DNA of 64,000 nt from Hyphomicrobiales bacterium (GCA_900473805.1 UCMS01000027.1:124001-188000), one strand, 5' to 3'; shown: positions 8,398-18,192, counted from the stretch's first letter. A program made the numbers and translations. Notes: generated by a model not told the origin, from the letters alone.

Positions 8398-9162
8398 ATG
8401 ACTGCCATCGATTTCAACAGCGACCTCGGCGAAAGCTATGGTGCCTGGGCCATGGGCGACGACGAGGCCATGCTCTCGATTGTCTCCAGCGCCAATGTCG
8501 CCTGCGGTTTTCATGCCGGCGACCCGCTCGGCATCATGAAAACCGTGCAAGCTGCTGCGGCAAAGGGCGTTTCGATCGGCGCGCATGTCTCCTATCCCGA
8601 TCGCGTCGGCTTCGGCCGGCGCGACATGGACGTGACGTCGGCGGAATTGACCGCCGACGTCATCTATCAGATTGGCGCCATCAAGGGCGTGGCAGCGGCC
8701 GCCGGCGTCACCGTCGGCTATGTCAAGCCGCATGGCGCGCTCTACAACCGGATCGCCCATGATCCGAAGCAGGGCCAGGCCGTCATCGACGGCATCAAGG
8801 CCATCGATCCGAACCTGGTTTTGATGGGGCTTGCCGGCGCGCCGATCCTTGAACTCGCGCAGAAATCCGGTCTCAAGACCGTCGCAGAAGCCTTTGCCGA
8901 CCGGGCCTATACGCCTGAAGGAGAACTGGTCTCACGCCGCGAAGCCGGATCTGTGCTGCATGATACTGACCTCATTGCCCGCCGCATGCTGCAGCTTGCC
9001 CGTGAGGGCACACTGGAGGCAATCGACGGCTCGACCATCAAGGTGAATGCGCAGTCGATCTGCGTGCATGGCGACAGCCCGGGCGCCGTTGCCATCGCCC
9101 AAGAGATCCGTCGCGCCTTCGAGGCAGACGGCATTGCCGTCCGGTCCTTTCTTAAAGCCTGA
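8398..9162 (+). CDS. pxpA: 5-oxoprolinase subunit PxpA (LamB/YcsF family)
   Basis: A 254-residue LamB/YcsF protein. With PxpB and PxpC it forms the ATP-dependent enzyme that opens 5-oxoproline (pyroglutamate) to glutamate. The family hallmarks are plain: [13 protein letters not shown] at the start, [13 protein letters not shown] near residues 31-43, [15 protein letters not shown] near 61-75 and [11 protein letters not shown] near 105-115. Length matches the family. It follows the permease by 33 bases with a GGAGGAAG ribosome site and precedes the YcsI-type gene. Confidence in the assignment is high because pxpB and pxpC sit in the same operon. Confidence 0.93.
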   Translation: MTAIDFNSDLGESYGAWAMGDDEAMLSIVSSANVACGFHAGDPLGIMKTVQAAAAKGVSIGAHVSYPDRVGFGRRDMDVTSAELTADVIYQIGAIKGVAAAAGVTVGYVKPHGALYNRIAHDPKQGQAVIDGIKAIDPNLVLMGLAGAPILELAQKSGLKTVAEAFADRAYTPEGELVSRREAGSVLHDTDLIARRMLQLAREGTLEAIDGSTIKVNAQSICVHGDSPGAVAIAQEIRRAFEADGIAVRSFLKA

Positions 9163-9195
9163 CACGATCGCCCGAACACCGTCTGGAGCATTGTC

Positions 9196-10002
9196 ATGAT
9201 CGCACTCGACCACCTTCGTCATGTGGATGCCACACCGGCCCGCCTTGCCCGCGAAAACTATCGGGCGGGAGAGATTGCCCCGACATCGGGCGTTGCCCCC
9301 GGCTTCACCCAGGCCAATATGATTGTGCTTCCGCGCGACTGGGCCTTCGACTTCCTTCTCTATGCGCAGCGCAACCCGAAGGCGTGCCCGGTGCTCGACG
9401 TCTCCGATCCCGGCTCGCATGCCACGCTTCTGGCACCAGGGGCCGATCTACGCAAAGACCTGCCGCTCTACCGGATCTGGCGCGACGGCAAGCTCGCCGA
9501 GGAGACGCCGGACGCAACGGCGGCCTGGGCCGAACATCCGGATCTCGTCAGCTTCCTGATCGGCTGCAGCTTCACCTTCGAGACGCCTATGGTGGAAGCC
9601 GGCATCGAGATCCGCCACATCACCGACAAATCCAACGTGCCGATGTATCTGACCAACCGGCCCTGCCGGCCGGCCGGGCGCCTGCACGGCAACATGGTCG
9701 TTTCCATGCGCCCGATCCCGGCCTCGCGCGTGGCAGATGCCGCAACCATCTCCGGCCGCTTCCCGGCCGTCCATGGCGCGCCCGTGCATGTCGGCGCACC
9801 CGAAGAGCTCGGCATTCGCGATCTGGCCAAGCCGGAATTCGGCGATCCCGTTCGGATCGAGCCGGGTGAAGTTCCGGTCTTCTGGGCCTGCGGCGTGACA
9901 CCCCAGGCTGCCGTCATGGCATCGGGCATTCCCTTTGCCATCACCCATGCCCCCGGTCATATGTTCATCACCGACGTTCCCGATTCTGCCTATCACGCCT
10001 GA
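9196..10002 (+). CDS. YcsI-type putative hydro-lyase (DUF1445 / D-glutamate cyclase family)
   Basis: A 268-residue member of the YcsI (DUF1445) family, relatives of which in animals act as D-glutamate cyclase, interconverting D-glutamate and 5-oxo-D-proline. Visible family blocks are [15 protein letters not shown] near residues 34-48, [10 protein letters not shown] near 118-127 and MRPIP plus CGVTPQAAV in the C-terminal half. A D-glutamate/5-oxo-D-proline link would fit its place between pxpA and pxpBC. The actual bacterial reaction is not established, so I keep the generic name. The gene is preceded by GGAG and ends 7 bases before the fused pxpBC ATG. Confidence 0.85.
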   Translation: MIALDHLRHVDATPARLARENYRAGEIAPTSGVAPGFTQANMIVLPRDWAFDFLLYAQRNPKACPVLDVSDPGSHATLLAPGADLRKDLPLYRIWRDGKLAEETPDATAAWAEHPDLVSFLIGCSFTFETPMVEAGIEIRHITDKSNVPMYLTNRPCRPAGRLHGNMVVSMRPIPASRVADAATISGRFPAVHGAPVHVGAPEELGIRDLAKPEFGDPVRIEPGEVPVFWACGVTPQAAVMASGIPFAITHAPGHMFITDVPDSAYHA

Positions 10003-10009
10003 GGTTCCG

Positions 10010-11608
10010 ATGCGTTTTCTGCCCGTCAGCCTGACCGTCCTGCTTGTCGAACTGAAGGATCTCGACGAGACGCTGGCGCTGTTCGCCTCGCTGGACGCCG
10101 ATCCCATCGATGGCATCGAGGACATGGTGCCGGCGGCAAGAACGTTGATGATCAGGTTCCGGCCGGACCGGTTATCAGCCGAACGCCTTGCCGCAGAAAT
10201 CGCCGAGCGCGACCTCTCGGCACGCATCGCACCGTCCGACAAACTGGTTGAGATCCCGGTGCGATATGATGGGGAGGACCTGAACGACGTTGCCGAGCTG
10301 ACGGGGCTGTCGGTCGAGGAAGTCATTCGCCGTCATACCGAAAGCACCTTCACCGTCGCCTTTTGCGGTTTTGCACCCGGCTTCGGTTATCTGGTCGGCG
10401 GTGACCCCACCCTCCAGGTGCCTCGCCGGCAAAGCCCACGGACGAAAATCCCGGCAGGTTCGGTGGCCCTCGCCGGCGCCTTCTCCGGCGTCTATCCGCA
10501 AAACAGTCCCGGTGGCTGGCAGATCATCGGCACGACGCCCTTGAAGATGTGGGACCTGAGCCGCGATCCGCCGGCGCTGTTCCAGCCCGGCTACCGTGTT
10601 CGTTTCGTCGATCTCCGGCACAAGCCCGCCATCGCAACCTCCGGCATGTCAGCGCCGGAAACGGCTCTCTCCAATGAAAGGGCAATTGGCAAGGCGTCGA
10701 TCACCGTGCTGGCCGCCCCGATGCCCGCCCTGTTCCAAGATCTGGGACGTTTCGGCCAGACCGGCCAGGGTGTCTCTTCCTCCGGAGCGCTCGATCAAGG
10801 CGCCTTCAAGGCGGCGAACCGGGCCGTCGGCAACCCGGTTCAGACGCCTGCGCTCGAAATCGCCCTCGGCGGCTTTTCCTTCCAGGTCTCCGGCCGCGCC
10901 GTCATGGCGCTGACAGGGGCCCCCTGCCCGATCACCATCCGCGATGCCAAAGGCCGGGAGAGCGAAGCAGAGACCTACCGGCCCATCTCTCTGGAGGATG
11001 GCGACGTGGTCACGCTCGGTTTTGCATCGAAAGGGGCTCGCAGCTATCTCGCGCTGCGGGGTGGGTTCGCCGTCGCTCCGGTTCTGGGCAGCGCCTCGAC
11101 CGACACGCTGGCCGTCGTCGGACCTGAGCCGGTCGTGACAGGCACACAGCTCAACATCGGTGAAGGCCAAGGCCTGACATCTGTCTCACTCGGCGAGGCG
11201 CCCGCCTTCGACTGTCCGGCAGCAGGCGACATCGTCACGCTCGACGTGATCATGGGACCGCGCAGCGACTGGTTCACGGCGCAGGGCATCGCGACCCTGA
11301 GTGCGCAGCTCTATACGGTAACACCCCAGTCCAACCGGGTCGGGATCCGCATCGAGGGGCCAGAGCCGCTGGAGCGAAAGGACAAGGCGGAATTGCCGAG
11401 CGAAGGAACGGCAACCGGCGCGATCCAGGTGCCGCATAGCGGCCAGCCGGTGCTCTTTCTCGCTGATCATCCGCTCACAGGTGGTTACCCGGTCATCGGT
11501 ACCGTCGCCGAGTATCATCTCGATCTCGCCGGGCAGATCCCGGTCAATGCCAAAATCCAGTTTCGGCCCGTAACCGAGTTCGCCGAGATCAGGCCCGCAA
11601 AGGGCTGA
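10010..11608 (+). CDS. pxpBC: Fused 5-oxoprolinase subunits PxpB-PxpC (AHS1-AHS2)
   Basis: A 532-residue fusion of the two subunits that are separate in most bacteria. Residues 1 to about 215 are the KipI/AHS1 half (FCGFAPGFGYLVG, PRTKIPAGSVALAG, YPQNSPGGWQIIG), and from about 231 the KipA/AHS2 half follows (PALFQDLGRFG, GVSSSGALDQGAF, then VGIRIEGP near the end). The real start is ATG 10010 (MRFLPVSL), not the 25-residue upstream extension that overlaps the YcsI gene. AHS1/AHS2 are also the domains that form the carboxyltransferase part of urea carboxylase, and the next gene is a biotin carboxylase-BCCP, so the product may have a carboxylase partner as well as PxpA. Confidence 0.9.
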   Translation: MRFLPVSLTVLLVELKDLDETLALFASLDADPIDGIEDMVPAARTLMIRFRPDRLSAERLAAEIAERDLSARIAPSDKLVEIPVRYDGEDLNDVAELTGLSVEEVIRRHTESTFTVAFCGFAPGFGYLVGGDPTLQVPRRQSPRTKIPAGSVALAGAFSGVYPQNSPGGWQIIGTTPLKMWDLSRDPPALFQPGYRVRFVDLRHKPAIATSGMSAPETALSNERAIGKASITVLAAPMPALFQDLGRFGQTGQGVSSSGALDQGAFKAANRAVGNPVQTPALEIALGGFSFQVSGRAVMALTGAPCPITIRDAKGRESEAETYRPISLEDGDVVTLGFASKGARSYLALRGGFAVAPVLGSASTDTLAVVGPEPVVTGTQLNIGEGQGLTSVSLGEAPAFDCPAAGDIVTLDVIMGPRSDWFTAQGIATLSAQLYTVTPQSNRVGIRIEGPEPLERKDKAELPSEGTATGAIQVPHSGQPVLFLADHPLTGGYPVIGTVAEYHLDLAGQIPVNAKIQFRPVTEFAEIRPAKG

Positions 11609-11656
11609 TCCATGCGACGCTCGAACCACACGCGGCAAAAAATTGAGGAGACCCCG

Positions 11657-13387
11657 ATGAAGAAAGTGCTGATCGCCAATCGCGGCGAAATCGCCGTGCG
11701 TATCATTCGCGCCTGCCGCGACTATGACCTGCAGTCGGTGGCCGTCTACGCCGATCCGGACGTGAATGCGCTCTTCGTGCAGCTTGCGGACGAAGCCTAT
11801 GGTTTGGGCGGCAGCAGCCCGGCCGAGACTTATCTCGACATCGAAAAGCTGATCGCCATCGCGAAGCGATCGGGGGCGGATGCGGTTCATCCCGGCTATG
11901 GTTTCCTCTCTGAACGCGCCGAGTTCGCCCGTGCGGTGCAGGACGCGGGTCTGACTTGGATCGGTCCCGACCCGCACGTGATCGAGGCGCTCGGCGACAA
12001 GGTTGAGGCGCGTCGCATCGCAACCAGCGTCGGCGCACCCCTGGTCGCAGGCAGCGACGGTCCGGTTGGAACAGCGGCAGAGGTGATCGCATTTGCAGAG
12101 GCACACGGCCTGCCGGTGGCCATCAAGGCCGCCCATGGCGGTGGCGGGCGCGGCCTGAAAGTCGCGTGGAAGATGGAAGAGATAGCCGAGCTCTACGAAT
12201 CCGCCGTACGCGAGGCGAAAGTCGCGTTTGGTCGAGGCGAATGTTTTCTCGAAAGGTTCCTGGATCGACCACGCCATATTGAGGCACAGGTGCTGGCCGA
12301 CAAACATGGCAATGTGCTGGTGCTCGGAACCCGTGACTGCTCGCTGCAGCGGCGCAATCAGAAACTCGTCGAGGAAGCGCCTGCTCCGTTCCTCACCGAT
12401 GGTCAGCGTCAGTCGATCCATGAAGCGGCCAAGCGCATCTGTGCGGCGGCGGGCTATTCGGGGGCTGGCACTGTCGAATTCCTGCTCGGCGTCGATGGAA
12501 CGATCTCATTCCTCGAGGTCAATACTCGCCTGCAGGTCGAGCATCCCGTCACCGAAGAGACCACCGGCATAGATCTCGTGATCGAACAGTTCCGCATTGC
12601 CGAAGGCAAGGCGCTGGAGGTCACGGAGACCCCTGCACCGCGCGGCCATTCGATCGAGTTTCGCATCAATGCCGAAGATCCCGGACGGGGCTTCCTGCCG
12701 ACGCCAGGTGAGATCACGCGGTTTGATCCTCCGTCCGGTCCCGGGATCCGCCTGGACACCGGTGTCCTTTCGGGTTCGACCGTGCCCGGCACCTTCGATT
12801 CCCTGATGGCCAAGCTGGTGGTCACCGGTTCCACCCGCCAACAGGCGCTTTCTCGCGCCCGTCGCGCGCTGGCCGAATTCGAGATCGAAGGCGTTGCCAC
12901 CGTGCTTCCCTTCGACCGTGCCGTTCTTCAGCATCCGGATTTTACCGGCGAAGACGGCTTCCGTGTTCATACCCGCTGGATCGAGACGGATTTTACCGGC
13001 TCGCTCGAGGCGTTGGCGCGCCCTGAGCCAGCCGGGCAGACGGGCCTGGTTCGCACCCATGTCGAGATCGACGGCAAGCGCCACGCGCTTGGCATCCCCG
13101 CTGTCCTGCTTGCTGGCCTCGGCGGTTTGTCTGCCGGCGGCGCGGTTGCAGCCGACAGCAGGAAGGCAACGGATGCCAACAGCGTCACGGCTCCGATTGC
13201 CGGCACGCTGCAGGCCTTGAGGGTAGAGGACGGGGCACCGGTCGAGGCCGGCGATCTGATTGCCGTCATGGAAGCGATGAAGATGGAAACCCAGATTACC
13301 GCCCCAATGGCCGGGCGGATCCGTTTCCAGGCTGCAGCCGGCGCCTATGTGTCCGCCGGAGCGGAAATTGCCCGCATCGAGGAATAA
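11657..13387 (+). CDS. Biotin carboxylase-BCCP fusion (AccC/AccA-type subunit)
   Basis: A 576-residue ATP-dependent biotin carboxylase that carries its own biotinyl domain. The biotin carboxylase N-domain starts at [12 protein letters not shown] (residues 5-16), the ATP-grasp glycine loop is [15 protein letters not shown] near 157-171, and the catalytic region [10 protein letters not shown] follows near 285-295. A linker leads to a lipoyl-type domain with the biotinylation motif EAMKME near residue 540. ATG 11657 was chosen for GAGGAG upstream. No carboxyltransferase of the AccD/propionyl type is nearby; the preceding AHS1-AHS2 fusion is the only candidate partner here. Also possible is an ordinary acyl-CoA carboxylase subunit whose partner lies elsewhere. 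Confidence 0.88.
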   Translation: MKKVLIANRGEIAVRIIRACRDYDLQSVAVYADPDVNALFVQLADEAYGLGGSSPAETYLDIEKLIAIAKRSGADAVHPGYGFLSERAEFARAVQDAGLTWIGPDPHVIEALGDKVEARRIATSVGAPLVAGSDGPVGTAAEVIAFAEAHGLPVAIKAAHGGGGRGLKVAWKMEEIAELYESAVREAKVAFGRGECFLERFLDRPRHIEAQVLADKHGNVLVLGTRDCSLQRRNQKLVEEAPAPFLTDGQRQSIHEAAKRICAAAGYSGAGTVEFLLGVDGTISFLEVNTRLQVEHPVTEETTGIDLVIEQFRIAEGKALEVTETPAPRGHSIEFRINAEDPGRGFLPTPGEITRFDPPSGPGIRLDTGVLSGSTVPGTFDSLMAKLVVTGSTRQQALSRARRALAEFEIEGVATVLPFDRAVLQHPDFTGEDGFRVHTRWIETDFTGSLEALARPEPAGQTGLVRTHVEIDGKRHALGIPAVLLAGLGGLSAGGAVAADSRKATDANSVTAPIAGTLQALRVEDGAPVEAGDLIAVMEAMKMETQITAPMAGRIRFQAAAGAYVSAGAEIARIEE

Positions 13388-13391
13388 CGGA

Positions 13392-15200
13392 TCAAACCGA
13401 CGGGTCCCGCGCAAGCAAGTCGAGCTTGCGCAGTCGATATTCGAGCTTCGCACGGGAAAGACCCAAGGCCCGGGCTGCAGCGGAGACATTGCCGCCTGCC
13501 CGGTCGAGGGCACTTCGGTAGAGGTCGGCTTCCGCCTTTGCCAGATCCTGTGCCGAGCGCACCGCGTTCGTGCCGGTCACTGGGGCAGACGAGAGGCTGG
13601 CCATCGCCCCGGGGACCGCAAGCCTCCCCTCCGCCGTCAGGGCGGGTGAAAAGGGCGATGTGACTTCGCCAGCCGTGAACAGGTGATGCACGTCGATCCA
13701 CCCGCCGGCATCGGCGAAGATCACGCCGCGTTCGATCAGGTTCTGCAACTCGCGAATATTGCCGGGGAAATCATAGGCGAGCAGGGCGTCCATCGCTCGC
13801 CGGGTGAGGCCCACCACTTGCCGGCGGTGACGCTCGCGAAAAAGGCGGAGAAAGTGATCCACGAGAAGCGGAATGTCGTCGCGCCGCTCCCGGAGCGACG
13901 GGATGGCGATCGGAAAGACACAGAGACGGAAATAGAGGTCCTGGCGAAAGCGACCCGCACGAACCTCCTCGGCGAGATCGACGTTCGAGGCCGCGATGAC
14001 CCTGACGTCGGCCGGCACGCTTCTCGTCCCGCCAACCCGTTCCACCACACGCTCCTGGATGGCCCGGAGAAGCTTCCCCTGCGCAGCAAAGGCCAGAGAG
14101 GCGATCTCATCGAGGAACAGCGTTCCACCGGCTGCACGCTCGAAATAGCCCGGCCGAGAGGCGACAGCACCGGTGAAAGCTCCCTTTTCGACCCCGAAGA
14201 GTTCCGATTCCACCAGCGTGTCCGGAATGGCTGCGCAATTGAGGGCCACAAAGGGACCGCCGGCTCGCAGACTGAGGCGATGCAACTGTTGTGAAAAAAG
14301 CTCTTTGCCGACACCGGATTCGCCGACAAGCAGGACTGTTGCCTCCGTATCGGCGACCTTTTCGACCATCAACCTGGCGCGCAGAAAGCCCGCCGACACG
14401 CCCACAACGGGATCACGTGGCGGGTGGTCCTCGTCCTGCGCCGGCGCAGGCATCGCCTCAGGTTCCTTTTGCACCGCCCGCCGGTAGGTGCGTTTCTGCC
14501 TCGGCCATTCCAGGCCCAGATAGGCACGCTCCGGCGCATCCTCGCCCCATTCCTCGGCATTCTGGCCCACGACATAGCAACGCGGGGCGCCCATGCCACT
14601 GCATTCGATTTCGCGAAAGATCACCGGGCGGCCGAAAAGCGTGCTGGTGTAGCCGCTTGGGTAGCCCGTCTGCATCCAGCAGACCGGTTCTTGCGCCAGA
14701 CCGTGATGGGCGATGTGTTCACCGGCTTCGGAGGAATCGTGCCAGTAGAATTCGCCGAAATAGGTGCCTCGGTCGCTATCGAATTCGAACTGCTTGGTGA
14801 CGACCTTGACGAAGCCTTCCAGTGTATGAACCCGGGGTCCTGCCGCCAGAGCATGGGTCAGGTCCTGGTTCGGAAAGCGTTTCTGGATGAGTTCCGCATC
14901 CCGCACCCCCTGCATGTAGCCAACACGCATGAAGATGCCCTTGGCCGCCTCCATCCCGAAGGCCTCGATGATCTCCTGTCGCAAGCGCCCGAGAACCGGG
15001 CTCTGCATCAGCACCATGCGCTGGTCGTTCAGCCAGATGCGGCCATCGCCCAACGAAAAATGCAGCGCCTCTGTCAGTTCGGCGAGCGTTGGCGATGCAC
15101 CGGTATCGAGCTCGCTGAACGCTCCCTTGGACAGGATCCTGCCCGTCGACTTCGACATATCGGCCAACGACACACGGTTGGAAGCAGGATCCCTGGACAT
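13392..15200 (-). CDS. Sigma-54-dependent activator, XylR/DmpR (V4R) type
   Basis: A 602-residue enhancer-binding protein that senses an aromatic effector directly. In order: XylR-N domain about 35-140 (LADLTEAL-like start, [14 protein letters not shown]), V4R domain about 150-215 with [25 protein letters not shown]+ domain about 260-490 with Walker A GESGVGKE near 290 and an intact GAFTGA sigma-54 loop near 338-343, and a Fis-type helix-turn-helix at about 560-595. It is divergent from the aryl-aldehyde dehydrogenase gene, whose upstream region carries a sigma-54 promoter, so it is the likely activator of that operon. The coding region ends 4 bases from the convergent biotin carboxylase gene. 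The start could also be the ATG at 15158. Confidence 0.9.
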   Translation of the reverse strand: MSRDPASNRVSLADMSKSTGRILSKGAFSELDTGASPTLAELTEALHFSLGDGRIWLNDQRMVLMQSPVLGRLRQEIIEAFGMEAAKGIFMRVGYMQGVRDAELIQKRFPNQDLTHALAAGPRVHTLEGFVKVVTKQFEFDSDRGTYFGEFYWHDSSEAGEHIAHHGLAQEPVCWMQTGYPSGYTSTLFGRPVIFREIECSGMGAPRCYVVGQNAEEWGEDAPERAYLGLEWPRQKRTYRRAVQKEPEAMPAPAQDEDHPPRDPVVGVSAGFLRARLMVEKVADTEATVLLVGESGVGKELFSQQLHRLSLRAGGPFVALNCAAIPDTLVESELFGVEKGAFTGAVASRPGYFERAAGGTLFLDEIASLAFAAQGKLLRAIQERVVERVGGTRSVPADVRVIAASNVDLAEEVRAGRFRQDLYFRLCVFPIAIPSLRERRDDIPLLVDHFLRLFRERHRRQVVGLTRRAMDALLAYDFPGNIRELQNLIERGVIFADAGGWIDVHHLFTAGEVTSPFSPALTAEGRLAVPGAMASLSSAPVTGTNAVRSAQDLAKAEADLYRSALDRAGGNVSAAARALGLSRAKLEYRLRKLDLLARDPSV

Positions 15201-15525
15201 GAACGACTTTCATTATTTTCGTAGTTTTCAGCAGAATTTCACTATTTCATGAACGTCGCAATAGACAACGCAACCAGCACAATTGTTGACGATGCGCAAA
15301 AAAGATCATTTCAAACAAAGGGAAAGCCGGTTTGCCCCCGTCAGGCCCATCTCTGATCCGCAGTTGGCACACACTTTGCGAGATTGACTTCGAGCCGCTT
15401 GAGGAGGCGGCAAGGAGGATGACGCATCACAGCTCGATCCGATGAGTGGCTGAAACAGGCCTGATCACAACGGCGAAGCTGTGCCCGCGACCTCCCACAT
15501 CCAACGGGATTGGAGGCCCAACACA
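15201..15525. promoter_or_regulatory. Divergent control region with UAS candidates
   Basis: This 325-base gap separates the V4R activator gene from the operon it probably controls. It holds the sigma-54 promoter listed separately, and an AT-rich stretch at 15205-15345 where enhancer sites would be expected. TTCATGAA at 15246-15253 is an 8-base palindrome about 110 bases upstream of the -24 element, a typical distance for an upstream activating sequence, but the match to known XylR sites is poor. No gene is visible. Confidence 0.4.
15364..15380 (+). promoter_or_regulatory. Sigma-54 (-24/-12) promoter
   Basis: TTGGCAC at 15364-15370 and TTGC at 15376-15379 match the -24/-12 consensus, with GG and GC exactly 10 bases apart. 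Transcription would start near 15391 and run into the aldehyde dehydrogenase gene at 15526. The divergent gene encodes a sigma-54 activator with an intact GAFTGA loop, which gives independent support. Confidence 0.85.
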
Positions 15526-16998
15526 ATGAACATGCATACCCCCAAATTTCTGGATACCGCCCGTTGGGGCGGCATGGCCTATATCTCCGAGTGGCAGGAG
15601 GCCCTCGGCGGGACGATCAACGTCACCGATCCGGCCAATGGCAATGTGTTGGCCGCCGTCGGCTTTTGCGGTGAGGCAGACGTTCAGCGTGCTGCGAGCC
15701 AGGCGCGCGCCGCGCAAAAAGCCTGGGCAAAGGTCCTGCCGGCCACGCGGGCCGCAATCCTCAACCGCGCCGCAGACCTGCTGGAACAGAATGGTGCGGA
15801 ACTCGCAAGCTGGATCATTCAGGAAACGGGCTCGATCCATCCCAAAGCCATGATCGAAATCGAGCATGGCGCGCTCTTCCTGCGCCATGCCGCATCGCTT
15901 GCCGTGCAGCCGTCGGGCATGTTCCTGCCGGGCATGGACGATCGCACCCATTACGCCCGGCGCGTCCCGCATGGCGTGGTCGGAGTCATCTCGCCGTTCA
16001 ACTTCCCTCTGGTGCTTTCGATCCGCTCGATCGCGGCAGCCATCGCGCTTGGCAATGCCGTGGTGCACAAGCCCGACCCGCGCACACCCATCTCCGGCGG
16101 GATCATCATCGCCCGCATTTTCGAAGAAGCCGGGCTGCCGAAGGGCGTTCTGCATATACTGCCCGGCGGTGCTGAAGCCGGGGAGGCCATTTGCAGTGAT
16201 CCCAACATCGCCATGGTCTCGTTCACCGGTTCGGCCCGCGGCGGCGCCAAGGTCGGCGAGGTCTGTGGCCGCAATCTGAAGCGCGTCCAGCTTGAGCTCG
16301 GTGGCAAGAACGCCCTCGTCATTCTCGATGACGCAGATCTCGACATCGCCGCCTCCAACGCCGCCTGGGGCGCCTTTTTGCACCAGGGACAGATCTGCAT
16401 GGCGACCGGCCTGATCCTGGTCGACGAAAAGATCGAACAGGGTCTGACGGAACGGCTCGTTGCCAAGGCGAAGCATCTGCCGGCCGGTGATCCTTCGACA
16501 CAGCAGGTAGCACTCGGCCCGATCATTTCCGATGCGCAGGTCGAGACGATCCAGAAAATCGTCGATGATGCCGTTGCCAAGGGTGCCAGCCTGCTCGCCG
16601 GTGGCACGCATGATGGCCGCTTCTATGCCGCAACCGTCCTCTCCGGCGTCAAACCGGGCATGCTTGCCTTCGAGGAGGAGATCTTCGGGCCCGTCGCCTG
16701 CATCACCTCCTTCAAGACAGACGAAGAAGCCGTGGCTCTTGCCAATCACTCGGACTACGGCCTTGCCGCCGGCGTGATCTCGGCCGATCTCGGCCGGGCC
16801 ATCGCGCTGGGCGACCAGCTGGATGTCGGACAGTTGCACATCAACGACCAGACCGTGAACGGCGGTCCCTATGCGCCCTTCGGCGGTCGCGGCAAATCCG
16901 GCAATGGCACCCGCGTCGGCGGCCCCGCCGACATTGAGGAATTCACCCAGTGGCAATGGGTCTCCGTGAAGACTGCGGCAACGCCGTATCCCTTCTGA
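15526..16998 (+). CDS. Aryl-aldehyde (benzaldehyde/XylC-like) dehydrogenase
   Basis: A 490-residue NAD(P)-dependent aldehyde dehydrogenase that resembles XylC-type benzaldehyde dehydrogenases over its length, including the C-terminal ASGxxG-like block and EEFTQWQW...YPF ending. The NAD-binding SFTGS is near residues 230-234, LELGGKN with the general-base Glu near 258, and the catalytic Cys in GQICMATG near 292. Here it probably oxidises coniferyl aldehyde or a related aryl aldehyde, because the next gene is a coniferyl alcohol dehydrogenase. ATG 15526 follows GGAGG by 9 bases. It is the first gene behind the sigma-54 promoter. Confidence 0.88.
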   Translation: MNMHTPKFLDTARWGGMAYISEWQEALGGTINVTDPANGNVLAAVGFCGEADVQRAASQARAAQKAWAKVLPATRAAILNRAADLLEQNGAELASWIIQETGSIHPKAMIEIEHGALFLRHAASLAVQPSGMFLPGMDDRTHYARRVPHGVVGVISPFNFPLVLSIRSIAAAIALGNAVVHKPDPRTPISGGIIIARIFEEAGLPKGVLHILPGGAEAGEAICSDPNIAMVSFTGSARGGAKVGEVCGRNLKRVQLELGGKNALVILDDADLDIAASNAAWGAFLHQGQICMATGLILVDEKIEQGLTERLVAKAKHLPAGDPSTQQVALGPIISDAQVETIQKIVDDAVAKGASLLAGGTHDGRFYAATVLSGVKPGMLAFEEEIFGPVACITSFKTDEEAVALANHSDYGLAAGVISADLGRAIALGDQLDVGQLHINDQTVNGGPYAPFGGRGKSGNGTRVGGPADIEEFTQWQWVSVKTAATPYPF

Positions 16999-17028
16999 TC
17001 CACCCCACAAACCCACCAGACCAGCGGA

Positions 17029-17050
17029 CCGTTCGCCCCGAGGCGAACGG
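17029..17050 (+). repeat. Perfect intercistronic hairpin between aldehyde dehydrogenase gene and calA
   Basis: CCGTTCGCC at 17029-17037 and GGCGAACGG at 17042-17050 form a perfect 9-base GC-rich stem around a CCGA loop. No T-run follows, so it is unlikely to be a simple terminator. It may stabilise or process the mRNA, or reduce read-through into calA. Confidence 0.5.
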
Positions 17051-17086
17051 ATCTGATCTCACCACACACTCCCAGAAGGCACGACC

Positions 17087-17854
17087 ATGACCCTTTCAGG
17101 AAAGACAATTGTCATTACAGGCGTTTCATCCGGCATCGGCGGCGAAGTGGCTCGCCTCGCTCGCTTTCGCGGGGCGACCGTCATCGGTGTCGACCGCAAT
17201 GACGCCATGCTCACACTGGACGGTTTCATCAAGCTCGATCTGTCGGATCCGGCCGCGATCGATGCATCCCTCGCCCAGTTTCCTGCCCGCATCGACGCTC
17301 TGATCAATGCCGCCGGCGTTCCCGGCACTGCGGACAAGGACCTGGTTGCCAAGGTCAATTATCTCGGCCTGCGGCATCTGACCGAAGCGCTTCTCGATCG
17401 CATGCCGAAAGGGGCGTCGATCGTCAACTTTGCCTCGATCCTGGGAGCCGAATGGCCCCAGCGTGTCGAGTTGCACAAGCAACTTGCTGCCACAGAGAGC
17501 TTCGTCGCGGGGCATGAATGGCTCCGCGCCCATCCGGTTGCCCAGGAAACATGCTACCAGTATTTCAAGGAAGCATTGATCGTCTGGACAATGAAGCGGA
17601 GCCACTCGCTATTTATGGAACGCGACATCCGCATGAATTCGGTTGCGCCGGGACCTGTCTTCACCCCGATCCTCGGTGACTTCGTCACCATGCTGGGCCA
17701 AGACCGCGTTCAAGCCGACGCGCACAAGATGAAGCGTCCGGCCCTCGCCGACGAGATTGCGGGTCCGGTGCTCTTCCTCTGCTCCGACGATGCGCGCTGG
17801 GTGGCCGGCATTAACCTGCCGATCGATGGCGGGCTTGCTGCAGTCTACGTCTGA
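17087..17854 (+). CDS. calA: Coniferyl alcohol dehydrogenase (SDR)
   Basis: A 255-residue short-chain dehydrogenase that would oxidise coniferyl alcohol to coniferyl aldehyde with NAD(P)+. Similarity to Pseudomonas CalA, recalled from memory, runs end to end: VITGVSSGIGGEVARL at the cofactor site, NAAGVPGTADKDLVAKVNYLGLRHLTEAL, ILGAEWPQRVELHK, CYQYFKEALIVW with the catalytic Tyr and Lys, and RMNSVAPGPVFTPILGDFVTMLGQ. Glycine motif residues 11-18 are intact. It is co-transcribed with the aldehyde dehydrogenase gene 88 bases upstream. Together they take coniferyl alcohol towards ferulate. Confidence 0.9.
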   Translation: MTLSGKTIVITGVSSGIGGEVARLARFRGATVIGVDRNDAMLTLDGFIKLDLSDPAAIDASLAQFPARIDALINAAGVPGTADKDLVAKVNYLGLRHLTEALLDRMPKGASIVNFASILGAEWPQRVELHKQLAATESFVAGHEWLRAHPVAQETCYQYFKEALIVWTMKRSHSLFMERDIRMNSVAPGPVFTPILGDFVTMLGQDRVQADAHKMKRPALADEIAGPVLFLCSDDARWVAGINLPIDGGLAAVYV

Positions 17855-17863
17855 AACGACAAC

Positions 17864-17888
17864 GAACGAAGCCCATCTTGCTTCGTTC
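17864..17888 (+). terminator. Hairpin after calA
   Basis: GAACGAAGC at 17864-17872 and GCTTCGTTC at 17880-17888 form a perfect 9-base stem with a 7-base loop, 10 bases after the calA stop. The U-tract is weak, so it may be a poor or Rho-assisted terminator. Confidence 0.5.
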
Positions 17889-17954
17889 CGTCTCAACCGG
17901 ATCGTCGGACGCGACCGATTGGTCCGTCACATTGGCCGGCGCCAGAAAACCGAA

Positions 17955-17976
17955 AGGCCCGCACGATGGCGGGCCT
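17955..17976 (-). terminator. Terminator of the csbD-like gene
   Basis: AGGCCCGC at 17955-17962 pairs with GCGGGCCT at 17969-17976. Read on the minus strand, the stem is followed by a stretch containing TTTTC. It lies 25 bases downstream of the CsbD stop. Confidence 0.7.
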
Positions 17977-18000
17977 GAAGGTGTGGTGACACGAAGAGTG

Positions 18001-18192
18001 TCAGACTTTGTCTACGACGTTTTTCACTGCGTCCTTGGCGTGGCCCTTGGCCTGCTGGGCATCGCCCTTTGCTTCCTGAGCGACACCCTTGGCTTCGAGG
18101 CTGCGGTTGTCGGTGGCGTCGCCAATGGCCTGCTTTGCCTTGCCAGTCAGCTCGTTCGCCTTGCCGGAAATCTTGTCGGATGTGGAACCCAT
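18001..18192 (-). CDS. CsbD family stress-response protein
   Basis: A 63-residue highly hydrophilic protein rich in Lys, Ala and Asp. SDKISGKANELTGKAKQAIGD at the N-terminus is the CsbD signature, and a second half of KGxAQ-like repeats follows. CsbD proteins are abundant under general stress in many bacteria, and their molecular role is unknown. ATG 18192 was chosen because AAGGAG precedes it; the longer reading to 18231 adds only an Arg-rich tail. It has its own terminator and stands between two catabolic operons without an obvious link to them. Confidence 0.88.
   Translation of the reverse strand: MGSTSDKISGKANELTGKAKQAIGDATDNRSLEAKGVAQEAKGDAQQAKGHAKDAVKNVVDKV

Noticed and set aside
7291-8760. 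489-codon minus-strand frame opposite the NRAMP permease and pxpA
   Set aside because: Its composition is Asp/Gly/His-rich as expected from the antisense of a membrane protein, and the plus-strand genes are certain.
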